From: Candidatus Saccharimonadota bacterium
GTDB lineage: Bacteria > Patescibacteriota > Saccharimonadia > Saccharimonadales > UBA10212
Reading direction: 5' to 3'
DNA length: 10,740 bases
NCBI GenBank assembly: GCA_028288985.1
Contig: JAQGHE010000009.1
Span: 1-10,740, forward strand
Notes under the pieces: generated by a model
Seen by the model: only the letters and a program-made list of their open reading frames with translations
Told to the model about the DNA's origin: nothing
Databases searched by the model: none
Shown: one piece after another, positions 1 through 5,504 of the stretch
Position numbering within the stretch: the stretch's first letter is position 1
Layout of the letters: each line of letters starts with the position of its first letter
Made by a program: the position numbers and the translations under genes

Positions 1-281
1 TAATCGAAGTAACTCACAAAATAATGGACGGCGTTATCCGGAAAGAACATCCTAAACTCGTTATAAAGCTGCGCGGCCAGAGTTTTGTTGTGGCTGAGTA
101 TCAGCGTAGGCTTTTGGATATTATTAATAACATTGGCCATCGTGAAAGTTTTACCGCTGCCGGTTACGCCAAGTAGAGTCTGACTTTTCTCGCCGGACTT
201 TATACCTTCAGTCAATTGAGCAATAGCCGAAGGCTGATCGCCTTCGGGCTGATAGTCACTCTTCAACTGGAACTTAGCCAT
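1..281 (-). CDS. uvrB: UvrB, excinuclease ABC subunit B (N-terminal part, runs off window)
   Basis: UvrB is the DNA-damage-verifying helicase-like subunit of the UvrABC nucleotide excision repair complex in the cytoplasm. The 93 complete codons visible match the start of the family closely: an N-terminal MAKFQL-SDYQPEGDQPSAI segment, the Walker A loop GVTGSGKT at residues 38-45 (ATP binding), HNKTLAAQLYNEF at about 64-76 and YFVSYFD at 87-93, leading into the beta-hairpin region that lies beyond the window. The start is the ATG at 281-279. It lies only six bases downstream of a TACAAT box, so the mRNA is probably leaderless. The remaining roughly 550-600 residues expected for UvrB are off the left edge. 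Identification is secure from the motif and its context. Confidence 0.96.
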   Translation of the reverse strand, partial: MAKFQLKSDYQPEGDQPSAIAQLTEGIKSGEKSQTLLGVTGSGKTFTMANVINNIQKPTLILSHNKTLAAQLYNEFRMFFPDNAVHYFVSYFD

Positions 282-287
282 CTCCTA

Positions 288-293
288 ATTGTA
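288..293 (-). promoter_or_regulatory. -10 box of uvrB, predicted leaderless promoter
   Basis: On the minus strand TACAAT (293 to 288) is followed by six bases, TAGGAG, and then the uvrB ATG. Transcription normally starts about 6-8 bases after the -10 box, which would place the 5' end at or next to the ATG. TAGGAG resembles a Shine-Dalgarno sequence but abuts the start codon with no spacer, so it is unlikely to work as one. No good -35 hexamer is visible 16-18 bases upstream. Confidence 0.5.
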
Positions 294-361
294 TCAACTT
301 ACAGTTATTGAAGCTGTATTGTGTCGAACTTACCTTCAGATTACCGCAAGTTGTTAGGAAA

Positions 362-928
362 TCAATCGCGGTAGACGTTGTGATAGCTCTTATTCATTTT
401 ATCCAGAAGTTTGGTCAATTTTTCGACTAACCTTTCAGCGTCAGTTTCAAATACCACCATGTCCTTATGAATGTTGGGCAGGATTTCCAAGAGCGCCGGG
501 ATCTCGTCGCCTATGCCCCCGGCTCCCTGCAAAAAACCTATCGGTGTGCGGGTTTCTACGGCTATCGTAAATTCGTGCAAAGTTCCCATTCTTCCACCGA
601 TGCTGATGACAGCGTCCGCGGAGCTTATCAGCAGCGCGTCACGGCCCACATAGTGCAGCCCGGAGTAAAGAATAGTGTCATAAGCCTCCGTCGGCAGGCG
701 ATATTTAACGACATGTTCGACTTTGGTGGCAGCCGGGCTAATACCAAGGCTCATCTTGCCGCCTCCCGCCTTATAGCCCTCGGCGGCATAATTGGGCAGG
801 CCGGTTGTGGCGCCCGTCATCAAACTATGGCCAGACTTGGCAATAGCCCGCCCGGCTCGTTTTGCCAGCTCTTTGCCTTCCTCTACGCTGTCGCCTTTAG
901 CTGCTCCGGATACACAAAATTGATACAT
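362..928 (-). CDS. SLOG/LOG-family (lysine decarboxylase-like fold) nucleotide-binding protein
   Basis: This 188-residue protein has a Rossmann-type fold of the SLOG superfamily, which includes LOG cytokinin-activating phosphoribohydrolases and TIGR00725/TIGR00730-type proteins. Visible signs are the first strand and loop FCVSGAAKGDS (4-14), GATTGLPNYAAEGYKAGGG (39-57), SADAVISIGG (103-112) and IGGRMGTLHEF (110-120). The last replaces the canonical PGGxGTxxE: the first proline is Ile110, but the GG, GT and Glu119 are kept. It could bind or hydrolyse a nucleotide; the true substrate cannot be read from the sequence. It is the last gene of the pfkB operon, 10 bases after the stop of the 393-residue gene, with a good ribosome-binding site (AAAGGGTGG). 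It ends in TGA, about 80 bases before uvrB. Confidence 0.8.
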   Translation of the reverse strand: MYQFCVSGAAKGDSVEEGKELAKRAGRAIAKSGHSLMTGATTGLPNYAAEGYKAGGGKMSLGISPAATKVEHVVKYRLPTEAYDTILYSGLHYVGRDALLISSADAVISIGGRMGTLHEFTIAVETRTPIGFLQGAGGIGDEIPALLEILPNIHKDMVVFETDAERLVEKLTKLLDKMNKSYHNVYRD

Positions 929-938
929 GTTCCACCCT

Positions 939-2120
939 TTAGGTTATGCTGTCCAGTTCATACGCCGGTACCGGCTCTATTGCTATAAATGTATCATCAA
1001 ACTGGTTAAGTATATAATTTTTTACGGTCTGATACTTGGTGTAACGGTTAAGCAACTCGCCGCGAACCCGGTGGGTAAAACTGCCAGTGTGGCGGTTCTT
1101 GTAGGACGAGCCGCTTAAGGAAGACCTTAAGTTGTCACCCAAATTGAGAGACACAGGCTCATCATCAAGAAATGCCAGATAAGCCGAGTCCTTCCACCAG
1201 CTCAGCACGGGGTGGGCATTGGCCAGTTTGGTTAACGGCTGCTCATAATCTTCAAACATGCATCGCAGGTGCGACCAGCTGAAAAATGGCTGCCCCTCGA
1301 TCAGTAGCGGCTGCTGCTCACCATTAGCGAACAAATTGGCCACCATTTTACCGAAATCCGGGCTGAACTGATTAGTTTTAAGATAGAAGCTATCCGTCTC
1401 CAGCGCCTCTGCCGCTTGCAGTAAGAGCAGCGCGCTGTAGACACTTTCCTGCCGGGCAAAGACTTCAGCCGGCCAGCAGGCTACCGCGCCCATCAGGGGT
1501 ACATCGGTAACCGGCCTTCCGTCATCAGTTGCCAAGGCCCACCGCTTGGAGTTCATTGATAGAAACTTAATCTCCCTGGTCTCAAAGTCGGCGGGTTTTA
1601 ATTTAGCTGCCGCTTTAGCCAAACTCTTTGACCATACCCCCGCTTCTATCGCCGGCGCGGCCGCAAAAACCTGGCTCATATCTTCTCTTTTCAGTAGAGA
1701 TTCCAAACTACGGTAATTCAGGTGCTTCATAAGTTTTTTTGGCGGATTTTTACGTAGCAGTTCTTTGGCGGCAGTTGCCTTTAGTGCCAGCACTGGCGCT
1801 TCGCCGGCAGATTGCCTTGCAAAGTCCGTAAGCTTGTTGATGCGGCTGTCCACATCGTCGCTATCCTTAAAATTCAGCGCTCTGGCCAAGTGCTGGCTGT
1901 CGGCTTGAAGTTTGGCCCTCAGCGCGTGGTGCAGCTCTTGGCCGGTAGTATCGTGCGGATCCAGTCCAAGCGATTCAATCTTGCGCCGGGTATCCGCTTT
2001 TATATCTGTCACCAGGCGGATATCCTCGCCATTAAAGCCACTTAACTCCTCAAATTTACTGATAATTTTAGTCAGTGATTTTTCTGATTCGCCTACCAGG
2101 CTGGCCAGATGTGCAGGCAT
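939..2120 (-). CDS. Uncharacterised 393-residue protein in pfkB operon
   Basis: I do not recognise a family. The protein has no signal peptide or obvious membrane segment and looks cytoplasmic. Residues 1-170 are lysine/glutamate-rich and probably helical. The C-terminal half is more mixed and aromatic, with clusters such as FFSWSHLRCMF and PVLSWWKDSAYLAFLDDEPV around residues 285-330. No catalytic signature or Walker motif is visible. The ATG at 2120 is supported by AGGGAG nine bases upstream. The gene starts 13 bases after the pfkB stop and ends 10 bases before the SLOG gene, so the three are almost certainly co-transcribed. A role linked to the sugar kinase or the nucleotide-binding partner is possible but is only inferred from position. 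Base composition resembles the flanking core genes, not the island. Confidence 0.85.
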   Translation of the reverse strand: MPAHLASLVGESEKSLTKIISKFEELSGFNGEDIRLVTDIKADTRRKIESLGLDPHDTTGQELHHALRAKLQADSQHLARALNFKDSDDVDSRINKLTDFARQSAGEAPVLALKATAAKELLRKNPPKKLMKHLNYRSLESLLKREDMSQVFAAAPAIEAGVWSKSLAKAAAKLKPADFETREIKFLSMNSKRWALATDDGRPVTDVPLMGAVACWPAEVFARQESVYSALLLLQAAEALETDSFYLKTNQFSPDFGKMVANLFANGEQQPLLIEGQPFFSWSHLRCMFEDYEQPLTKLANAHPVLSWWKDSAYLAFLDDEPVSLNLGDNLRSSLSGSSYKNRHTGSFTHRVRGELLNRYTKYQTVKNYILNQFDDTFIAIEPVPAYELDSIT

Positions 2121-2133
2121 CTTAGCGGGCTCC

Positions 2134-3141
2134 CTAGTTAAACCTTTCGGGGTGATAGTGGGCTGGTGCGGTACGCAGGTAATGATTCAGCTGGCTCTCG
2201 GTTAGCAGCCCGGCCTGCGCGCCCACGTGCTGGACGACGTTCATGGAATTAATCGGCGCCCAAAGCAGCGCTCCCTCCAGGTCTGCGCCTTTCATGATGG
2301 CCGCCACGAAGGTCGAAGTAAAGGCATCGCCGGCCCCAGTGCGCTCATAAGGCGGCTTAGGATCAGGATAAATCGGCATTTTATAGCGATTACTGCCATC
2401 AGAGGCGTAGGCGCCGTGGTGGCCGTCGCTTATCAGAACTATTTTGGGGCCAAGTTCGTGCAGTTTATCGAATAAGTCATGCACATTACCGTGGTCGCCG
2501 CCAGAAATTTCGGTTGCCTCCTCGCGGTTAACGGCTAGTATGTCAGCCCGCTGATAAATTTTCTTAAGCCGGTGCGTTCCAGCCTCAATCTGGAAAGTCC
2601 CGGGCTGAAAAGCCAGCTTTACGGGCGGATGAGCCTCCAGCCAGTGGGCCAGCTGGTCATGATATTCCATGGCGTTCTTACTGATAGAACTGAAGTATAC
2701 CCACCTTGGAATATCGATGATCCTAAATCGCGGCCAATGGTACTCGTACTCTTCGTGTTTGATTAAAATGGTGCGCTCTTCTTTGTACCAAAGCACATAA
2801 TGATAATTGCTGACTTTACCGGGATTAATGTGCACGAAGCGGGTATCAACTTTAGATTCTTCCAGCGCTTTTATGATTTCTCGGCCCCAGCCATCGCCGC
2901 CTACATTGGCGACTAGGCCGGAGTTTAGACCTAGTCTCGCGAAAGATACCGCCGCGTTAGGGGAGTTGCCCACGCCGGCGATTACTTCAGCGTGATCATA
3001 TGGCAGCTTAACGCCGAAGGGTATAGCTAGCCAATCACCATCCTTCCCGTGTTCGACCTTCTCTTCTTTGTCGAGTAGTTTTATAAAGGCGTCTGTAACA
3101 ACATCACCCACCGATAGAACATCCAGTTGTTTTTGAGCCAT
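2134..3141 (-). CDS. PfkB-family carbohydrate kinase (ribokinase-like)
   Basis: A 335-residue ATP-dependent sugar or nucleoside kinase of the PfkB/ribokinase superfamily. The N-terminal GDVVTDAF (12-19) begins the Rossmann-like core. The first family signature region is AGVGNSPNAAVSFARLG (55-71), followed by VGGDGWG (80-86). NREEA (205-209) corresponds to the NxxE phosphate/Mg motif. RTGAGDAF (267-274) is the second PfkB signature, with catalytic-base Asp272 and the anion hole GAGD. The length is normal for the family. Substrate (ribose, fructose-6-P, adenosine or other) cannot be decided from sequence alone; proximity to fructose-bisphosphate aldolase and transketolase makes a phosphosugar role attractive but unproven. 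It is the first gene of a three-gene minus-strand operon. Its promoter lies at about 3179-3187, divergent from the island promoter. The start is the ATG at 3141. Confidence 0.93.
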   Translation of the reverse strand: MAQKQLDVLSVGDVVTDAFIKLLDKEEKVEHGKDGDWLAIPFGVKLPYDHAEVIAGVGNSPNAAVSFARLGLNSGLVANVGGDGWGREIIKALEESKVDTRFVHINPGKVSNYHYVLWYKEERTILIKHEEYEYHWPRFRIIDIPRWVYFSSISKNAMEYHDQLAHWLEAHPPVKLAFQPGTFQIEAGTHRLKKIYQRADILAVNREEATEISGGDHGNVHDLFDKLHELGPKIVLISDGHHGAYASDGSNRYKMPIYPDPKPPYERTGAGDAFTSTFVAAIMKGADLEGALLWAPINSMNVVQHVGAQAGLLTESQLNHYLRTAPAHYHPERFN

Positions 3142-3178
3142 ATTTTAGTCTTTTTTCATCCTGCTAAAGCTTAGGCTA

Positions 3179-3187
3179 ATTGTAGCA
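3179..3187 (-). promoter_or_regulatory. Extended -10 promoter of the pfkB operon
   Basis: On the minus strand TGC directly precedes TACAAT (3184 to 3179), giving an extended -10 element about 37 bases upstream of the pfkB ATG. The 14-base string TTTTATGCTACAAT found here recurs exactly in the promoter at 9523-9536. No convincing -35 at 17 bases is seen; a TTGGCT occurs at a short 15-base spacing. The predicted leader is about 30 nt. It is divergent from the promoter at 3219-3247, leaving roughly 30 bp between the two core elements. Confidence 0.6.
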
Positions 3188-3218
3188 TAAAAGCGCTTAA
3201 GCCAACCTCTGCCACAAA

Positions 3219-3247
3219 TTGACAAAGGAGTGCAAATGGTGTATAAT
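3219..3247 (+). promoter_or_regulatory. Perfect-consensus sigma-70 promoter driving the small-gene island
   Basis: TTGACA at 3219-3224 and TATAAT at 3242-3247 are separated by exactly 17 bases, matching the housekeeping-sigma consensus at all twelve positions. The predicted transcription start is near 3254. The next gene begins only at 3545, so the transcript has a leader of about 290 nt. This is the strongest promoter visible in the window and fires into the island. Confidence 0.85.
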
Positions 3248-3253
3248 TGCATC

Positions 3254-3540
3254 ATCTGATCGACCTCTAGGGTGGATTGGGTGGAACATTTACAGATTGA
3301 AGCCTACACGCCCCACGCACCGCGGTTAACAAACTGGGCATAGCCCGCTTTGCCTAACCGCTCTTGGCGCATTGCTATGTCACCTGCGTGCGGGACTCAC
3401 TCACCGTATGTCTAATACGGCTCGTTCGTCCCTCCTTGCTTCCTTGCACTGCATCCAAGTGCGAGGCGAGTGTTGACATCTGCGAAGAGGTAATTTAATA
3501 AAGTTGCTCGCTCGCAGATGTTAATCAACTAGGAGGTAAA
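3254..3540 (+). ncRNA. Long structured leader RNA (possible cis-regulatory RNA or independent ncRNA)
   Basis: No gene fits this 290-base stretch, but it carries several well-formed stems. CCCCACGCA (3311-3319) pairs with TGCGTGCGGG (3385-3394) with one bulged G, and encloses GCGGTTA/TAACCGC (3322-3328/3355-3361), which itself encloses GGGC-ATA-GCCC (3336-3346). CCGTAT/ATACGG (3404-3409/3415-3420) and CTTGCACT/AGTGCGAG (3443-3450/3458-3465, one G-U) follow. Last comes a perfect 10-bp stem ACATCTGCGA/TCGCAGATGT (3476-3485/3512-3521), extended by GTTG/CAAC (3472-3475/3526-3529) around a four-base bulge. That final hairpin ends one base before the AGGAGG ribosome-binding site of the 117-residue gene. 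It does not resemble tmRNA, RNase P RNA, 4.5S RNA or a riboswitch that I recognise. It could control translation or be a processed RNA; function is unknown. Confidence 0.5.
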
Positions 3541-3544
3541 AGCA

Positions 3545-3898
3545 GTGACGCTTAAACAGATTGTTGACCGGGCTGTCGAGCTTTTCCACCAGGAGGAGTT
3601 CGTGGACGGCGATGTCTTTGAGGCCTCAGACGCTTGGTACGGGGCCGTCGAAGAGCTCGTCCAAACCGACGAAGATGCTCTTGCTCTACTGAGCGAGATC
3701 CTGAACGACCCAACCCTCAAAGCGAGGATCAAGTACTGGTACGACGAAGACGGTGATGAGTCCTTCGCGAAGTTCATCAACGGGGCGCTCACTAGCTACA
3801 GCGACAGCGTCACATTCGACGAGCTCGTCATCGCCGGGGTCGAGAACTACGACACGATCATCGCTGACCGCAAGTCGCGGGCCCCCGTCAACACCTAG
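3545..3898 (+). CDS. Uncharacterised acidic 117-residue protein (island cassette 1, gene 1)
   Basis: I recognise no family. The product is strongly acidic, with no signal peptide or membrane segment, and looks mainly helical. Its C-terminal part contains KYWYDEDGDESFAKFINGAL (around 62-81) and ends in a short basic tail. The start is a GTG at 3545, preceded by a strong AGGAGGT (3531-3537) at a standard distance; no in-frame ATG offers a better choice. It is the first gene downstream of the consensus promoter and structured leader. It ends in TAG and is followed after 18 bases by the zinc-ribbon-like gene, forming a two-gene cassette. G+C content and codon use resemble the other island genes and differ from the flanking metabolic genes. 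Confidence 0.8.
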   Translation: MTLKQIVDRAVELFHQEEFVDGDVFEASDAWYGAVEELVQTDEDALALLSEILNDPTLKARIKYWYDEDGDESFAKFINGALTSYSDSVTFDELVIAGVENYDTIIADRKSRAPVNT

Positions 3899-3915
3899 GC
3901 CGGGAAGGAGAAGCA
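3899..3915 (+). repeat. Intercistronic ribosome-binding module, copy A
   Basis: GCCGGGAAGGAGAAGCA follows directly on the TAG of the 117-residue gene and ends one base before the next ATG. It contains the AAGGAG Shine-Dalgarno core. The same 17 bases occur exactly at 5488-5504, before the second gene of another cassette, and a looser version (CGGAAAGGAGAAGT) precedes the ATG at 6164. Confidence 0.75.
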
Positions 3916-3916
3916 G

Positions 3917-4120
3917 ATGGAATGCAAACACTCCAACACCCGTAGCGTCCCCGCCAGGGTGGGTAACGAGCACGAGATGGTGGAAGTCTGTCTCGACTGC
4001 GAGTGGGTATGCCCACAGCTGCTCGGCTACGAATGGGGACCTGACAACTTCACACCGCCACTTCTGCCGCAAGCGCTGGAAGTCGCAGAGGCCGAGGCCG
4101 CCCATAGCTCAACCAGCTAG
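3917..4120 (+). CDS. Small zinc-ribbon-like protein, 67 residues (cassette 1, gene 2)
   Basis: A short cytoplasmic protein with Cys3-x-His5 near the N-terminus and Cys25-x-x-Cys28 plus Cys32 after about 20 residues. This CxH...CxxC spacing suggests one Zn-binding knuckle pair of zinc-ribbon type, which could bind nucleic acid or protein. The C-terminal 25 residues are Ala/Glu/Pro-rich and probably unstructured. The ATG at 3917 follows the shared module containing AAGGAG. It is translated from the same message as the acidic 117-residue gene and ends in TAG. The first composite intergenic block follows 17 bases later. Zn binding is inferred from residue spacing only, and the exact function is unknown. 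Confidence 0.72.
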   Translation: MECKHSNTRSVPARVGNEHEMVEVCLDCEWVCPQLLGYEWGPDNFTPPLLPQALEVAEAEAAHSSTS

Positions 4121-4137
4121 GGCTTCAATCGTTCGAA

Positions 4138-4171
4138 GGGAGGCGCGCGCAGAAATGCCGCCGCGCCTCCC
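4138..4171 (+). terminator. GC-rich hairpin, intergenic block 1 (terminator-like, weak U tract)
   Basis: GGGAGGCGCG (4138-4147) pairs perfectly with CGCGCCTCCC (4162-4171) around a 14-base loop. A 37-base stretch including this hairpin is identical at 5709-5745. Only a short TTTT (4180-4183) follows about nine bases later, so it is not a classical intrinsic terminator. It may terminate partially, stabilise the upstream mRNA's 3' end or serve as a processing site. Confidence 0.55.
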
Positions 4172-4182
4172 AGCAACACTTT

Positions 4183-4228
4183 TCGAATCACATCAGATTG
4201 GAATAATAATTCTACAAATGTGATCCGA
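4183..4228. repeat. Interrupted palindrome, copy 1 (candidate operator/activator site)
   Basis: TCGAATCACAT (4183-4193) and ATGTGATCCGA (4218-4228) form inverted arms with a single mismatch. A second inner pair, GAAT/ATTC, flanks the AT-rich centre. Two further copies occur at 4994-5037 and 5756-5800. The arms carry TCACA...TGTGA, the everted order of a CRP-type site. It lies upstream of a TACAAT at 4250-4255, with the palindrome centre about 56 bases before the predicted start. The most economical reading is a binding site for a dimeric regulator; RNA folding is an alternative. Confidence 0.65.
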
Positions 4229-4237
4229 TACAGGATC
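4222..4237 (+). repeat. Small hairpin GATCC-N6-GGATC overlapping palindrome 1
   Basis: GATCC (4222-4226) and GGATC (4233-4237) are inverted with a six-base loop. GATCC is also part of the right arm of the larger palindrome, so in RNA the two pairings would exclude each other. The same arrangement is seen in copy 2 (loop GAAA) and shorter in copy 3. Confidence 0.45.
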
Positions 4238-4249
4238 GATAGTTCTTTA

Positions 4250-4255
4250 TACAAT
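4250..4255 (+). promoter_or_regulatory. Candidate -10 box for the 191-residue gene
   Basis: TACAAT lies 21 bases after the end of palindrome 1, nearly the same spacing as in copy 2 (22 bases). TACAAT is the -10 form seen elsewhere in this window (288-293, 3179-3184, 9531-9536). No TTGACA-like hexamer is present 17 bases upstream, which would fit a promoter needing an activator bound at the palindrome. The resulting leader would be about 95 nt. Confidence 0.4.
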
Positions 4256-4358
4256 TTGAAGCCTAAATCCAGACTGCCTTTTTGGCGTTTAACTTTAGAC
4301 GTCGGTAAGGCAGCCTGGGAAAAAGAAGTACCGGGCACCATCGCGAAAGGAGAGAGCC

Positions 4359-4934
4359 GTGTTGGCTCAAATTCGCCAAGTGGCGAACATTGAAAGGGAC
4401 CTCGGGCACATTCTCCATGTGAGCGGGTTCGAGGTCGGCGTGCGCATTCTGCATCCGCACCTGCTGCGACCCCTGCAGCTCTACCTGTACGACCGGCCGC
4501 AGAGTGAGTTCGCCATCATGTTCAAGGTGGCCGGGCAGCTCAGCCGCACGGACGAGAGGGCGCACGGTTTCGTCAAGCTGTTCTACGATCACATCGAAGT
4601 TCCTCTGACTGACTGGTCCGCGAGAGATGCGGGCGAGAACGTCAAGGGAGAGGTGACAACGCTCGTCTTCGGCGATAAGACGACCGCCGAGCTGAAAAAG
4701 CTGTGTGGTCAAGCCCACAAAGAGCGGCTTCAGCACCTGCTGAACGAGCTGCTCTTGACGGCCCGCGCTGCGTGGGTGGCTGATTCGTCGATCCTCGAGA
4801 TCTCTCAGCTCGCTCAAGCGGCTTTGGCCCAAGACCCAATGTTGTCGATCGGCACCATATGCGGGCTTGGCGAGTGGATCACCGACGTGCTCGGGGAAAC
4901 GCACCTGGAGGTCTGGAACACCCTAGCGATCTAG
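4359..4934 (+). CDS. Uncharacterised 191-residue protein (cassette 2, single gene)
   Basis: I do not recognise a family. The protein is soluble, with alternating helical and strand-like segments. Hydrophobic stretches such as LQLYLYDRPQSEFAIMFKVAG (residues about 40-60) look like a beta-sheet core, while 110-150 is lysine/leucine/alanine-rich and probably helical (KTTAELKKLCGQAHKERLQHLLNEL). No catalytic or metal motif is evident. The start is GTG at 4359 behind AAAGGAG (4345-4351). It is the only gene of its cassette, between composite blocks 1 and 2, ends in TAG, and has the high G+C of the island. A long open frame on the opposite strand covers most of it (4263-4904), but the plus frame has the ribosome-binding site and flanking signals. 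Confidence 0.8.
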   Translation: MLAQIRQVANIERDLGHILHVSGFEVGVRILHPHLLRPLQLYLYDRPQSEFAIMFKVAGQLSRTDERAHGFVKLFYDHIEVPLTDWSARDAGENVKGEVTTLVFGDKTTAELKKLCGQAHKERLQHLLNELLLTARAAWVADSSILEISQLAQAALAQDPMLSIGTICGLGEWITDVLGETHLEVWNTLAI

Positions 4935-4955
4935 CTCTTCAACAGGCTTCAACAA

Positions 4956-4982
4956 GGGGGCGCGCTCATCGAGCGCGCCCCC
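4956..4982 (+). terminator. GC-rich hairpin, intergenic block 2
   Basis: GGGGGCGCGCT (4956-4966) pairs perfectly with AGCGCGCCCCC (4972-4982) around the five-base loop CATCG. The sequence differs from hairpins 1 and 3, but position, stem length and following CACTTTCGAATCACAT are the same. Conservation of the structure rather than the sequence supports a role for the stem. The T tract is short (CTTTC), so termination is at best partial. Confidence 0.58.
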
Positions 4983-4993
4983 ACACAACACTT

Positions 4994-5037
4994 TCGAATC
5001 ACATCACTGGAATATAAATTCTACAAATGTGATCCGA
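4994..5037. repeat. Interrupted palindrome, copy 2
   Basis: TCGAATCACAT (4994-5004) and ATGTGATCCGA (5027-5037) are identical to copy 1. The internal sequence differs at several positions and is two bases shorter, but keeps TGGAAT and AATTCTACAA. It sits in front of the alpha-CTD gene and 22 bases before TACAAT at 5060. Conserved outer arms with a more variable centre are what a dimer-binding site would show. Confidence 0.65.
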
Positions 5038-5044
5038 AAGGATC
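5031..5044 (+). repeat. Small hairpin GATCC-GAAA-GGATC overlapping palindrome 2
   Basis: GATCC (5031-5035) and GGATC (5040-5044) enclose GAAA, a GNRA tetraloop in RNA. It shares GATCC with the right arm of the larger palindrome. Confidence 0.48.
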
Positions 5045-5059
5045 GCAGTTATCGTACCT

Positions 5060-5065
5060 TACAAT
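5060..5065 (+). promoter_or_regulatory. Candidate -10 box for the alpha-CTD cassette
   Basis: TACAAT begins 22 bases after palindrome 2, and the palindrome centre lies about 56 bases before the predicted start, matching copy 1. No -35 consensus is visible. The leader would be short (about 15 nt) and carries a CCC-GAAA-GGG hairpin at the ribosome-binding site before the GTG at 5088. Confidence 0.42.
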
Positions 5066-5087
5066 TCAATGCCCGAAAGGGGCTCTC

Positions 5088-5486
5088 GTGAAAGAGTCAG
5101 AAGCGGAATACCTGGTGGGAGGCGCCGTGCTGGTTACGGAGCTCTTCGCCAAGCTTGTCACCGAGGTCAAGGCCTTAGGCGGTAGCCCCGAGGACATTTT
5201 CGCGCTCACCAAGCCGAACGGCCGTGCGGCCATCCGTCGGATGGCTCAATGCGTTGTGCCGACACCTGAAGAACTGGTTCAACGACAATGGAACAGAACT
5301 CCAATCGAGGAACTCGAGGTAGGCACGCGCGCGTACAACTGCCTGAAGTGGGTCGGAATCCAGTCCATCGGCGATGTCGTCCTCCGCAACGAGAACGAGC
5401 TGATGCGGATCCCGAACTTCGGCAAGGCCTGCTTAGCCGAAGTCAAGCAAGGACTCCAAGAAAAGGGTCTAAAACTGGCCGCATAG
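5088..5486 (+). CDS. Free-standing RNA polymerase alpha C-terminal domain protein, 132 residues (cassette 3, gene 1)
   Basis: Residues 71-130 are a clear alpha-CTD, the helix-hairpin-helix-like domain that in RpoA contacts UP elements and activators. Aligned by eye with E. coli RpoA, Arg265, Asn268, Cys269 and Lys271 correspond to Arg81, Asn84, Cys85 and Lys87 in RAYNCLK. Gly296, Lys297 and Glu302 correspond to Gly112, Lys113 and Glu118. Lys298 and Ser299 are replaced by Ala114 and Cys115. Most of the DNA-contact surface is therefore retained. The RpoA N-terminal dimerisation domain is absent; instead residues 1-60 form a different helical module with GGSPEDIFALTKPNGRAAIRRMA (31-53). The start is GTG at 5088 after AAAGGGG. 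The likely role is a DNA-binding or RNA-polymerase-associated regulator, perhaps of the neighbouring palindromes; that target is inferred. Stop is TAG. Confidence 0.88.
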   Translation: MKESEAEYLVGGAVLVTELFAKLVTEVKALGGSPEDIFALTKPNGRAAIRRMAQCVVPTPEELVQRQWNRTPIEELEVGTRAYNCLKWVGIQSIGDVVLRNENELMRIPNFGKACLAEVKQGLQEKGLKLAA

Positions 5487-5487
5487 C

Positions 5488-5504
5488 GCCGGGAAGGAGA
5501 AGCA
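5488..5504 (+). repeat. Intercistronic ribosome-binding module, copy B
   Basis: The 17 bases GCCGGGAAGGAGAAGCA match 3899-3915 exactly. They begin one base after the TAG of the alpha-CTD gene and end directly at the ATG at 5505, supplying AAGGAG. Confidence 0.75.

Noticed and set aside
3408..3476. 22-codon leader peptide in the structured leader
   Set aside because: An ATG frame runs to a TGA, but it lacks a ribosome-binding site, has no codon run typical of attenuation, and its ATG lies in a hairpin.
3254..3540. tmRNA, RNase P RNA, SRP RNA or 6S RNA
   Set aside because: The hallmark sequences of tmRNA, RNase P RNA and SRP RNA are not seen, and the stems do not form the long 6S rod with a central bubble.
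4121..4140. tRNA T-arm-like GTTCGAA
   Set aside because: No D-arm, anticodon arm or acceptor stem can be drawn around it.
4263..4904. 213-codon open frame on the minus strand opposite the 191-residue gene
   Set aside because: No ribosome-binding site, biased composition from GC-rich codons of the plus gene, and no supporting promoter or neighbour.
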